A stretch of 46,724 bases of DNA from a virus. The notes beneath the pieces are model-generated. The model was not told the DNA's origin. It saw only the letters and a list, made by a program, of their open reading frames with translations, and made no database searches. The number at the start of each line of letters is the position of its first letter. Position 1 is the stretch's first letter. The DNA lies in the IMG/VR virus record IMGVR_UViG_3300046167_000334, positions 1 through 46,724 of that record. One strand, written 5' to 3'. The position numbers and the translations under genes were made by a program. Shown in pieces: positions 32,889 through 40,370 of the stretch.

Positions 32889-34367
32889 ATGGAAGAAGAA
32901 ACATATGGTGTAAGCGGAACAAACCCAAATAAAGAATTAATGGGTGCGTTGGCAATGCTTGCAAAAAGTTCTTCGGGTGGTCAGAAAGCCTTTGACGCAG
33001 CCAGCGCCATGTACGCCCCCGTTGAAGAGGCCAATCCTTGGGAGGCTTCCCTGCGGTTCTTTCTGGAAATGGGCAAGCAGGCATCACAACCGGGTGCCAC
33101 AGTCCTTGGCTCTGCCGTAGGCTCTGGCCTTGTGCCGCTTGACTACCTGACTGCCAAAAAGAAAGAGAAGCGCGACAGAGACCAGAAGGTGGCCTCTACG
33201 GCGATGTCCCTTGCGCCAAGTCTTGCGCCGAAGGCGGCGACATACCGCGATCCGAAAGAATACATGATTGAAATTCCAGTCTTGGATGACAAAGGCAAAC
33301 CAACTGGAGCTTTTCAACCAGCATACCGTGACTTCTTAACAGCCAAAGGCTTTGCCGATCTGCAAAAACAAGGCGCAAGATTTAAAAGTGTTGATAAGAC
33401 AACTGGGACAGCAGGCAAAGTAAGTCTTAATAAATATTTAGACCCATCACGGATAGATAACCCTGAAACAAAAACTGTTAATGAGCAAATAATACAGTTA
33501 ACCCCTGCTGAATACCAAGCACGGATGGCCGCAAACAACCCTGTTTACCCACTGGCGGCAACTGATAGTGCGTTGATCGACCCAGTAGATACAAGTCTGG
33601 GTAAAGCAAGAAAAACAGTTATTTACGGCAACGGCACAACTTTAACTACATATGATAGTGGCTCTGTTTTAAGAGAGGGCGGCAGTAATGATGCTGTTAC
33701 TGTAGAAAACTTTAATACTGTGATGGATGAAGCCCGTCTATCTGGCGTCACTGACACTATAAGAGGAGCCGCAGCCGCAGAATCTGGCAGGAGTGCTGTT
33801 GAAATTGGTGTTGCCGCTCAGAAAAGTATTGGGCAACTAACAAACTCAATTGAGCTTTTGAAAGAAGCTAGGGTGCTTGTGGATTTGCCAGAAGGTGGAG
33901 CCAATACTGGTTGGCTTGAAAGTAAGTTTCCAAGCGTTTTTGCGTCATCTATTGCTTTAGACACTATCCGAAACGAACTTGGTTTGGCTGTCGTTGGCAT
34001 GAATACATTTGGAGCATTAAGTGAGGGCGAATTAAAAATGGCGCTGGCAACTTCTCTTCCAAATACAATGCAAGAGGCAGAGCTTTCACAATGGATTTCT
34101 GATAAAATTGCCGCGCAAGAAAAGTTAAGAATACACTATGCAAAAGCTGCCGAATACTTAACTGATCCACTGGGTGGTGGGATTTCTAAATGGGTGGAAA
34201 TCCAAAGAAATAGATTTGAAATTGAGCAGGGTGAAGAAGCACGAAGAGCGGCTGATGTTATAACAAATATGTCAGATGCAGATTTTAACGCAATTACTGC
34301 TCAAGATAAAATGGCAATGACAACAGCGGAATTGCAAGCATATTTAGCAAGATTGCAGGGGCAATAA
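32889..34367 (+). CDS. Ejection/internal virion protein, 492 aa
   Basis: An Ala/Gly-rich N-terminal region (GSAVGSGLVPLDYL and neighbours, about 75-90) is followed by a long helical C-terminal half. Strand-rich inserts such as KTVIYGNGTTLTTYDSGSVL occur around 240-260. No lytic transglycosylase signature is visible. Placement between two other large helical proteins indicates a component of the internal core. Assignment rests on position and composition. Confidence 0.65.
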   Translation: MEEETYGVSGTNPNKELMGALAMLAKSSSGGQKAFDAASAMYAPVEEANPWEASLRFFLEMGKQASQPGATVLGSAVGSGLVPLDYLTAKKKEKRDRDQKVASTAMSLAPSLAPKAATYRDPKEYMIEIPVLDDKGKPTGAFQPAYRDFLTAKGFADLQKQGARFKSVDKTTGTAGKVSLNKYLDPSRIDNPETKTVNEQIIQLTPAEYQARMAANNPVYPLAATDSALIDPVDTSLGKARKTVIYGNGTTLTTYDSGSVLREGGSNDAVTVENFNTVMDEARLSGVTDTIRGAAAAESGRSAVEIGVAAQKSIGQLTNSIELLKEARVLVDLPEGGANTGWLESKFPSVFASSIALDTIRNELGLAVVGMNTFGALSEGELKMALATSLPNTMQEAELSQWISDKIAAQEKLRIHYAKAAEYLTDPLGGGISKWVEIQRNRFEIEQGEEARRAADVITNMSDADFNAITAQDKMAMTTAELQAYLARLQGQ

Positions 34368-34368
34368 A

Positions 34369-36780
34369 ATGGCTGGAAAAGACATAAAAGGCATGAGCAA
34401 AGATGAATTGCACAGGCAGATATTGCTTTTAGAGGCATTAAAGGTAGCAGAAAAAGATCAGGCCGAAACCGCCACCGCACCCGTCACTGCTGACCCAATG
34501 GTTCCACGCGCTGATGATGGCACGGTCACAGTGCAACCTAAAAAAGCCTCTGTTCCACTGCGTCAGCAAATGTCCCAAGAAGGGCGTGAACTGGCTGAAC
34601 AGGCAGCAACAGGTTTTAACATGTCTGGTGAGGGTGGCATTGTTGATGTACCTGATGAAGTCTTGCTGTACGGCTACAGCGATGCTCAGAAGGCCAAAGA
34701 CCCGTCATTAAAAGACGGCCCCATGATTTCCATCCCCCAAGCCGTTCAATTGGCTTTGGAGCTTATTGGTGATTCAGCGTTAACCGTGGCAGGCACCGCT
34801 TCAGAAGGTGCTGGATACGTTATTGGTGGCATTGCAGACCTGTTTATGAAGGCAGGCATGAGCGAGGGAAACGCAACAAGATTTGCGCGTGACATGATGG
34901 CAATGCCAGACGCCTTTATGGGTTCTCCAAGCTCTCTAATGCGTGGCCGTAAAATGGTTAATCCAAGCGTGGGCGGCATAACAGAGGCACAGGTGGCTAG
35001 ACAGTTTACGCCTGATGAGATCACCGCAATGCGTACTGTTCAAGCCCCTGCCCCCGTTGCAGCGGCTCCCACGGCACGGGCGGCAACACAGACCACAGCA
35101 CGGGCGGCACCTACCCTAACTCCAGATGCGTTGGGCGAGTTAATTCGTGTGGCTTCCACTGGTGGCAGAGGCTCACAGAAGGCAGCGGAAGCTCTAGCGG
35201 CAGCGGCTAAAGTAAATCCAGACGCAGCGGCAGCGGCAGAGCGCCTTGGCATTGACGTGCCAGCAGATATTTTAAGCAATGACACGCAGCTAAAAAGTGC
35301 GGCTGGTCTAAGCCGATCAATTGCAGGGTCGGAAGCCGAAGCAGATTTTAGAAATGTTGTTGTTGCTGCATCTAGACGCGCCAATGAAGTAATGGCAGAA
35401 ATGGATGCCACGCCTGATATTTCGACAGTGGCTGCAAGAATTAAAACAACTGTTTTGCAAACAAGAGCAGAGTTAGAAAGAGCCGCAAAAAGGTTGTACA
35501 AAGAAGTTGACGCAGCAGTCCCAGCAAGCTCATTGGTAGAGCCACAAAATAGTGTGATGCTTTTGAATAAAATGCTTGAAGACCTTGGCGGCGTAGGTGG
35601 CTTGACAGGAAAAGAAAAAATTCTTTTCGATAAATTAACAGACCCAAACACGCCTTTGACTTACGCCGCACTGAAAAAATTCAGAACCAGCATTGGAAGA
35701 GCCGTAAATCAAGGTGAAGGCGAATATGCTGATATGGATATAGGAACCGCAAAACGTATATATGGAGCATTAACCGAAGATTATCTTGCAACGGCGCAGA
35801 AGGTTGGTGGAGATGAAGCTAGAGCCACACTGCGTTTGGCAAATCAAACAACGGCGAAACAAAAAGCTCTAGAAAAACGTATGATTAATTTCTTTGCTAA
35901 AGATGGCGAAAAAAGTATAGCCAGCGTTTTAACAGCAGCAATGTCACAGGGATCAAAAAAGGGAGATATTACAAATCTAAACAGGATTTTAAAATTAGTT
36001 CCCCAAGAAATGCAAAGAGAGGCATTGGCAACTGCACTTGGCGCAATATCTAGGTCTGATAATCAGGCATTTGATGGGCCGTTTGATTTTGCCAAATTTT
36101 CGTCAACTTTTAATGCGCTTAAAATAAACGATGACGTTTATAAACGGGTGATTAAAATTCTTGGCCCCGAAACGGAAAAGGTCTTCAACGATCTCAATGA
36201 CATCTCCAAGCTCATCACGCAGGGCCGTGCGGCGGTTATTCCGACAGGTAAGGCCAATCAAGCTGTGGTGCAGGCGATTACTGCCGAAGGAGCCGTAAAA
36301 ACTGTTTTCCAAAGAATTATGAGGAATAGAATTGTTCGTGCTGGCGTTGGTTATGCGGGTGGAGGCCAAGCTGGGGCTATGGCTATGGACACTCTGGGTG
36401 ATATTTTGTTGTCAAAAAAAGACAAAATTAAAATTGCTGCGGCGGGTGATTTCTTTAATAGCTCTACGTTCAAAAAACTTGCAGTCTCAGCGTCTGAACC
36501 AGAAATTGCTGCTGCGATTAAAACGCCTGCGTTTAAACGACTGGCAAATGCTCTCAATATTAGTGATGGCCGTGGGTTCTTGGAAGCTGCACTGTTGGCG
36601 TCTTCAACAAATGAAAGTAGCGTAGGGCCAGCAGAAGCGGCCACACCAGAGGCACAGGCTATGTATGACAGCGTGAAAGTACCGACAATTCAATTTGATG
36701 CAGACGGGGCTACAGCGGCCCTCATAAGGTCTCTCAAAGGCACTGACGCAGCGGCACAGCTACAAGAGGCCGCTCAGTAG
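34369..36780 (+). CDS. Large ejection/internal virion protein, 803 aa
   Basis: Ala-rich and helical. The N-terminus has MSKDELHRQILLLEALKVAE. A hydrophobic segment SALTVAGTASEGAGYVIGGI lies at about 138-157. An Ala/Thr/Pro linker (about 222-245) is followed by long helices, including LTYAALKKFRTSIGRAVNQG (about 423-442). A second Gly/Ala membrane-like stretch AGVGYAGGGQAGAMAMDTLG lies near 653-672. Large size, paired membrane-active segments and last position in the late operon fit a DNA pilot protein. No enzymatic domain is recognised. It ends one base from the convergent early gene. Confidence 0.7.
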   Translation: MAGKDIKGMSKDELHRQILLLEALKVAEKDQAETATAPVTADPMVPRADDGTVTVQPKKASVPLRQQMSQEGRELAEQAATGFNMSGEGGIVDVPDEVLLYGYSDAQKAKDPSLKDGPMISIPQAVQLALELIGDSALTVAGTASEGAGYVIGGIADLFMKAGMSEGNATRFARDMMAMPDAFMGSPSSLMRGRKMVNPSVGGITEAQVARQFTPDEITAMRTVQAPAPVAAAPTARAATQTTARAAPTLTPDALGELIRVASTGGRGSQKAAEALAAAAKVNPDAAAAAERLGIDVPADILSNDTQLKSAAGLSRSIAGSEAEADFRNVVVAASRRANEVMAEMDATPDISTVAARIKTTVLQTRAELERAAKRLYKEVDAAVPASSLVEPQNSVMLLNKMLEDLGGVGGLTGKEKILFDKLTDPNTPLTYAALKKFRTSIGRAVNQGEGEYADMDIGTAKRIYGALTEDYLATAQKVGGDEARATLRLANQTTAKQKALEKRMINFFAKDGEKSIASVLTAAMSQGSKKGDITNLNRILKLVPQEMQREALATALGAISRSDNQAFDGPFDFAKFSSTFNALKINDDVYKRVIKILGPETEKVFNDLNDISKLITQGRAAVIPTGKANQAVVQAITAEGAVKTVFQRIMRNRIVRAGVGYAGGGQAGAMAMDTLGDILLSKKDKIKIAAAGDFFNSSTFKKLAVSASEPEIAAAIKTPAFKRLANALNISDGRGFLEAALLASSTNESSVGPAEAATPEAQAMYDSVKVPTIQFDADGATAALIRSLKGTDAAAQLQEAAQ

Positions 36781-36781
36781 C

Positions 36782-37051
36782 TCAGAAGCCGTCCCTTAAC
36801 CCATCCAATATCTCACTTAGCGTTGGGCGCTTGTCTTTCTTCTCATAGACGCACTGAAAAACACGGGGGCATTCGGAAAACGACAGCGTTGGATAGTGAT
36901 ATCCAAGCCCCCCAAATCCCGCTGAGAAGCGATAGACGCAAATTTTCTGACCAGTATTTTTGTCAATAATCCGCTTCCACAAACTGCACGGTACGTGGGT
37001 GGGATTTGCAACACCAGCCAGCGTTACGGACATCAATAAAACTTTAAGCAT
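36782..37051 (-). CDS. Small secreted Cys-containing protein, 89 aa
   Basis: Begins MLKVLLMSVTLAGVANPTHV, a short signal peptide with a probable cleavage after GVA. Four Cys follow in CSLW, ICVY, ECPR and QCVY contexts, suggesting two disulfides in the periplasm. The -CVY- and SxCPRxF patterns I recall from small phage proteins near lysis or superinfection genes. It is the last gene of the - strand arm and overlaps the upstream gene by eight bases. A role in the host envelope is inferred. Confidence 0.7.
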   Translation of the reverse strand: MLKVLLMSVTLAGVANPTHVPCSLWKRIIDKNTGQKICVYRFSAGFGGLGYHYPTLSFSECPRVFQCVYEKKDKRPTLSEILDGLRDGF

Positions 37052-37253
37052 TCTGCCCTGCCCTCTGACATGAAAAACTGCCCCTCACAGGGACGCCAAA
37101 AATATGTGAAGTTTTCTCTAAAAGATGCGGCCCTTTTATCATGCCTGCGGCCCAGCAATGATCTTCTGTTTTAAATCTTTCATCATTTTCCAACACAATC
37201 GTCTCACCATTTACAAAGAATATAATAATGTACAGCACCCAAGCGCCTGTCAT
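37044..37253 (-). CDS. Small membrane-anchored or secreted protein, 69 aa
   Basis: The hydrophobic N-terminus MTGAWVLYIIIFFVNGETIV is followed by FKTEDHCWAAGMI and a C-terminal FSCQ. The two Cys and the layout echo the + strand gene at 9114. ATGA overlap with the upstream gene. Function unknown; location in or beyond the inner membrane is likely. Confidence 0.7.
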   Translation of the reverse strand: MTGAWVLYIIIFFVNGETIVLENDERFKTEDHCWAAGMIKGPHLLEKTSHIFGVPVRGSFSCQRAGQNA

Positions 37254-37726
37254 AGCGCAAGCGCAATCAGATAAAGGCCACCGCCCAGCACGGCCACAAT
37301 GCCCAAAGCCAATCCCGTGATTGCAAGATTGTTTGCCATTTGGCGCTTGCTCTCCATTGCGGCATATACCGTGCGCTCTCGTTCTGCCCTGATTTTACGT
37401 CTCATGCCAAGCATCTCGTCATAGGTTCCCAAACCGAAACGATAGTCCAACATAAATTTAATTTCAGATTCAAATTCTTTTAATTTTTTGGCGCGGATCG
37501 TGATGTCCATCGCCTGCTGTTCAATTGATGCTTCGCCGTGCTGTTTTTTTTCCAGCCACGTTGTGTTCTTGCGTTGCGATTCGGCGCGAGTAATGTCAGC
37601 AACAGCGCCATACCAAGACCCAAGATGTTTTGAAACGTCTTCAATATCCTTGCCAGCCTGTATCAACATTTTAACGCCCTTATAGGCGGCTGTGGCGGCG
37701 GCGTAGGCGCTTACAGGATCGATCAT
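37250..37726 (-). CDS. C-terminally membrane-anchored helical protein, 158 aa
   Basis: Starts MIDPVSAYAAATAAYKGVKM, has a long charged helical middle (SIEQQAMDITIRAKKLKEFE) and ends in one TM helix LAITGLALGIVAVLGGGLYL. I recall this MIDPxSAxAxATAAxxGVKxLxxAGKDxEDVxxxLGxW family from marine phages, without a known function. It is a tail-anchored protein facing the cytoplasm, possibly holin-associated or for membrane recruitment. Confidence 0.75.
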   Translation of the reverse strand: MIDPVSAYAAATAAYKGVKMLIQAGKDIEDVSKHLGSWYGAVADITRAESQRKNTTWLEKKQHGEASIEQQAMDITIRAKKLKEFESEIKFMLDYRFGLGTYDEMLGMRRKIRAERERTVYAAMESKRQMANNLAITGLALGIVAVLGGGLYLIALAL

Positions 37727-37767
37727 GGGTCATCACCCCCTAAATGGAATTGGGGGCATTATAGCGG

Positions 37768-37902
37768 CTATTTGGGCTTGTGAACAGAAGCAAGCTGTCG
37801 CGCCTGCTCCCTGATCAATTCACGCTGCTTTTCAAGCTCAAGAAACTGCCGATCAATGTCAGAAAGAGGTTTGGGGAATTTTACTACTTTCTCATCGCTC
37901 AT
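37768..37902 (-). CDS. Small helical protein, 44 aa
   Basis: The start at 37902 (MSDEKVVKFPKPLSDIDRQF) is preferred because GAGGAGG lies six bases upstream; a longer frame to 37980 would cover the neighbouring gene. The rest is a charged helix ending ASVHKPK. It overlaps the zinc-ribbon gene. Function unknown. Confidence 0.65.
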   Translation of the reverse strand: MSDEKVVKFPKPLSDIDRQFLELEKQRELIREQARQLASVHKPK

Positions 37903-38056
37903 CTTCATCCTCCTCAACTTCGCCACTGCCATCACAGTAATCGCAATCGACCCATTCTCCAACAGGCTCCAGCGTTCCACCGAAACGCTGGTACAATGTT
38001 TTTTCTACTCGGCCTTTGTGGCCTGTGTAATCACATTCTGGGCAGGGGATCATCAT
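37892..38056 (-). CDS. DnaJ-type zinc-ribbon mini-protein, 54 aa
   Basis: MMIPCPECDYTGHKGRVEK provides CxxC at residues 5-8. VDCDYCDGSGEVEEDEDE provides the second CxxC followed by DGSG, as in DnaJ zinc modules (CxxCxGxG). GGAGG lies just upstream of the ATG pair at 38056. Probably a zinc-stabilised adaptor binding unfolded protein or nucleic acid. It overlaps both neighbours. Confidence 0.7.
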   Translation of the reverse strand: MMIPCPECDYTGHKGRVEKTLYQRFGGTLEPVGEWVDCDYCDGSGEVEEDEDER

Positions 38057-38256
38057 GCTGTCTTCCTCCCTGTTTTTAAATTGTACTCAAACCGCAAGCC
38101 GCCCAAGCAATCGCGGCAACGGATGTAATCGTAATGCCCTTCTGTCTTCATTGCCTCATGTGCGGCTTTTCCCGCTTTGGGGCTGCTGACAGTATCGACC
38201 CATTCTTCCGATCCACCGTCTTTAATTCCAAAAATTTTAAAACTTCTACGTGCCAT
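38053..38256 (-). CDS. Small protein with CRDC motif, 67 aa
   Basis: Starts MARRSFKIFGIKDGGSEEWV and has YDYIRCRDCLGGLRFEYN, a single CxxC. An AAGGAG ribosome site precedes the start. The second of three adjacent genes with CxxC motifs. It could bind zinc as a dimer; function unknown. Confidence 0.65.
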   Translation of the reverse strand: MARRSFKIFGIKDGGSEEWVDTVSSPKAGKAAHEAMKTEGHYDYIRCRDCLGGLRFEYNLKTGRKTA

Positions 38257-38275
38257 TTTTTTCTCCTTGATTGGT

Positions 38276-38293
38276 GGGGGCGCGATGGCCCCC
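38276..38293 (-). other. Intercistronic GC hairpin
   Basis: GGGGGC and GCCCCC pair around a 6-base loop between the stop at 38301 and the next - strand ribosome site. No U tract follows, so RNA processing or attenuation is more likely than full termination. Confidence 0.5.
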
Positions 38294-38300
38294 TATTAAA

Positions 38301-39140
38301 TTACAGACCCCAGTTTTCAGCACAGATCGGGCCGATGCCACGCTCAATGCTTTCTTTGTTGGTCAGTTCGCGGCCACAGCAAGCACAGGTGCCTGTTGTG
38401 CGGCCATAAGCTACGGCTGATGACAGTGGGTCAGCGGCCAGAGCTTGAAGGGCTGTGGTGATGCTCTCAGGCGCTGTACGCACCTTATGAAATTCACCAC
38501 CAATTACTTTACCAAAGTAATCATCTTCAAACGCTGGGCCAGCCTTGACGTAAATCGCGCCAGCGTTTCTGCTGTTTGCGCCAGCCAAGCTCAGTACCAT
38601 TCCATCAAGGCGCAGCTTTGGGAATTTTTTGCCTGCGTTTTTGGCAGTGGCAAAGATTTCTTCGACACGCGCCAGATCAACTTTGGCCTTTGGGGCAGCG
38701 TCTGCGGCAGCGCGTTTTGCGTCACGCTCTGCTTGGCCTGCAAGGATTGAACGAGCGAACCGCACCTGACCCTCAGTCAGTGATCCCCACTTTTCAAATC
38801 CAGCCAGCAAAGACGATGCCTTGCTGTGCCACTGCATGGCCTGCAAGCCTTCGATCAGACCCTCGTTTGCGGCAATGAAATCGGCTTTTTTGTTGGCTTC
38901 ATTTTTGGCCTTACGAGCCACGCGCTGGGCCTTGAGCTTGCTGCGATCTTCGCGGCTATTCAAGAAGTGGCCGTTGCCTTTGCAGGCCAAGCACTTGTTG
39001 TTGCCGTGGCGATTAGTGCCACCTGACCAGAGGCCAGTACCAGCGCACTGGCCGCAAGGAAATGTCTTGCGCGGTGCTTCAGTTTCGGCTGGCAGTGTTT
39101 CATTCGCCAGTTCTGCGGCCCATGTGTCAAAATCGTTCAT
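38301..39140 (-). CDS. Zinc-finger protein with C-terminal DUF6011-like domain, 279 aa
   Basis: The start at 39140 (MNDFDTWAAELANETL) is set by GGAGA upstream. Two zinc parts are visible. An N-terminal DnaJ-like pair CGQCAGTGLWSGG and CLACKGNGHF lies at about 29-61. A C-terminal CACCGRELTNKESIERGIGP with ICAENWGL fits the short DUF6011 pattern. The middle is basic and helical (SKLKAQRVARKAKNEANKKA). Likely binds nucleic acid or unfolded protein. Its promoter carries a dyad candidate operator, so it may be the first gene of a regulated early unit. Not recognised beyond the zinc modules. Confidence 0.75.
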   Translation of the reverse strand: MNDFDTWAAELANETLPAETEAPRKTFPCGQCAGTGLWSGGTNRHGNNKCLACKGNGHFLNSREDRSKLKAQRVARKAKNEANKKADFIAANEGLIEGLQAMQWHSKASSLLAGFEKWGSLTEGQVRFARSILAGQAERDAKRAAADAAPKAKVDLARVEEIFATAKNAGKKFPKLRLDGMVLSLAGANSRNAGAIYVKAGPAFEDDYFGKVIGGEFHKVRTAPESITTALQALAADPLSSAVAYGRTTGTCACCGRELTNKESIERGIGPICAENWGL

Positions 39141-39182
39141 TGTGGTCTCCTTGGATTTTTGAATTTTTGATCTTACACAATA

Positions 39183-39210
39183 CATATAATGATACCCCAA
39201 GATATATCAA
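39183..39210 (-). promoter_or_regulatory. Sigma70-like promoter for the - strand arm
   Basis: On the - strand TTGATA (39205-39210) and TATATG (39183-39188) are 16 bases apart. Downstream lies a 25-base box (39164-39188, including the -10) repeated exactly at 40944-40968. The leader continues to GGAGA and the ATG at 39140. Confidence 0.65.
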
Positions 39211-39218
39211 GGGGTATC
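39191..39218. promoter_or_regulatory. 28-bp dyad, candidate operator
   Basis: GATACCCC (39191-39198) and GGGGTATC (39211-39218) are perfect inverted arms. The centre reads AA-GATATATC-AA, where GATATATC is itself palindromic. The dyad covers the -35 element and spacer of the promoter, so a bound dimeric protein would block RNA polymerase. Confidence 0.7.
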
Positions 39219-39231
39219 TTTAAATAATTTA

Positions 39232-39678
39232 TTAGCGGGGTGCTTTTATTTCCCACGCATAGCCCACGCGCTTGCGGCGGTGCTTGGATTTGCGAACGCT
39301 GTGCCATTCGCCAGACTGGTTGTCGATGGTTTTGTCGCCCGACACCACAATGTAGTGGCCCGTGATATTGACCAGATAGGTCTTCTTGCGATCACGGGTC
39401 TTGAGCCAAGCCGCCAGCGTAGGATTGTGTCTGGCATACGATCCAACATCACGGCAGTAGTGTAACGTCATCTGAATGCCATTGGCCCCCATGACCGTCT
39501 TCATGAGCTTGTTGCTCATACCCGTGATCTTGCCGCGAAACGTGTGACACAGGCACACTTCATATGCGGCGTCATAGTGCTGACGCATGAACACAGCAGC
39601 GGCGTATGGGCCACACCATGTGTGGCGGCTCTTGCTGGTGCGAAGGGGGGTGTGGGCTTGGGCAGTTCTTGGAAGCAT
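39232..39678 (-). CDS. Papain-like/C39-like cysteine peptidase candidate, 148 aa
   Basis: Catalytic-type residues appear in papain order. Cys22 lies in TWCGPYAAAVFMRQHY at the start of a helix, His108 in NITGHYIVVSGD, and Asp119/Asn120 follow in KTIDNQSGEW. CGPxAxA plus HYIVV is the pattern of C39-like and related papain-fold proteins. No signal peptide, so it would act in the cytoplasm, perhaps on host or phage proteins early in infection. Basic C-terminus (RKSKHRRKRVGYAWEI). Ribosome site GGAGA. No family was verified by search. Confidence 0.65.
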   Translation of the reverse strand: MLPRTAQAHTPLRTSKSRHTWCGPYAAAVFMRQHYDAAYEVCLCHTFRGKITGMSNKLMKTVMGANGIQMTLHYCRDVGSYARHNPTLAAWLKTRDRKKTYLVNITGHYIVVSGDKTIDNQSGEWHSVRKSKHRRKRVGYAWEIKAPR

Positions 39679-39720
39679 TGGATGGTCTCCTGATTGGATA
39701 GTGGGTGGGTGGGGCGGTGG

Positions 39721-39948
39721 TTAATATTCCGACAATTCTTGTTCGGTCAGGCTGGCGTAAAACTCAGCAAATTCGTTTTTCAAGTTCCTATCGCCAATAT
39801 ACTCTTCAAAGCTCTCGACCTCATAACCACAAGCGCGACTTTCGCTCTTGTAATTATAATAAGCCTCCCGCTCCTGCTCCAGAAAACGCTGGCGCACATG
39901 ATATTTGATGTGCTTTGCGATGGCTTTGGCTTCGGCGATTGTTGTCAT
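39721..39948 (-). CDS. Small charged helical protein, 75 aa
   Basis: Starts MTTIAEAKAIAKHIKYHVRQ, continues as charged helix with FEEYIGDRNLKNEFAEFYAS and ends ELSEY. GGAGA ribosome site upstream. Not recognised; likely an early host-takeover mini-protein by position. Confidence 0.65.
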   Translation of the reverse strand: MTTIAEAKAIAKHIKYHVRQRFLEQEREAYYNYKSESRACGYEVESFEEYIGDRNLKNEFAEFYASLTEQELSEY

Positions 39949-39992
39949 AGTCTGTCTCCTGATTTTTGATTTTTTCTCTTAAAGCCCCGTTT

Positions 39993-40319
39993 TTAATCGT
40001 CCAGCAATTCATCGACACGGTTCATGTAGATCGCCAGAGCGTGGCTCAAATCTTTGAGCGATGCTTTCTCAGCGCACTCGCGGATGGTCACCCAAGGGTG
40101 TGGTCGGCCCTGTGGGTGGCTTGTCACCCTCTCAGTGACCACTGGGGCTGGCATTGGCTCCGCTGGCAGGCCAAGGGCATTTGCAGCCTCTGTCCTGTTA
40201 TTGAGCCACGCCAGCAAGCTGGGCTTGTCAGTGGGAACATCAGTCTGCTCCGCGCCAATTGTCTTGGCTTCGGCTTGCGTTCCGACCCACTGGCCTTTTG
40301 AGTTGGTATAAAGTCTCAT
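39993..40319 (-). CDS. Hypothetical early protein, 108 aa
   Basis: The N-terminal strand MRLYTNSKGQWVGTQAEAKT resembles a small 'YTNxxGxWxGTQAxAK' module found at the start of several phage proteins, from memory. A Pro-rich linker (LPAEPMPAPVVTERV) and a helical C-terminus (LKDLSHALAIYMNRVDELL) follow. Function unknown. Confidence 0.65.
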   Translation of the reverse strand: MRLYTNSKGQWVGTQAEAKTIGAEQTDVPTDKPSLLAWLNNRTEAANALGLPAEPMPAPVVTERVTSHPQGRPHPWVTIRECAEKASLKDLSHALAIYMNRVDELLDD

Positions 40320-40348
40320 TTTTTGATCCTTTCTAGATCGTTGGATGA

Positions 40349-40362
40349 GGGGCCGAAGCCCC
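40349..40362 (-). other. TTCG-loop hairpin between early genes
   Basis: On the - strand GGGGC-TTCG-GCCCC forms a 5-bp GC stem just after the stop at 40371 and before the next gene. No U tract. Similar in sequence to the hairpin at 20571-20594. Confidence 0.6.
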
Positions 40363-40370
40363 CCGTTGGA

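Noticed and set aside
37903-37980. Longer start for the 44-residue protein
   Set aside because: The extra residues overlap the zinc-ribbon gene and the good ribosome site GAGGAGG serves the ATG at 37902.
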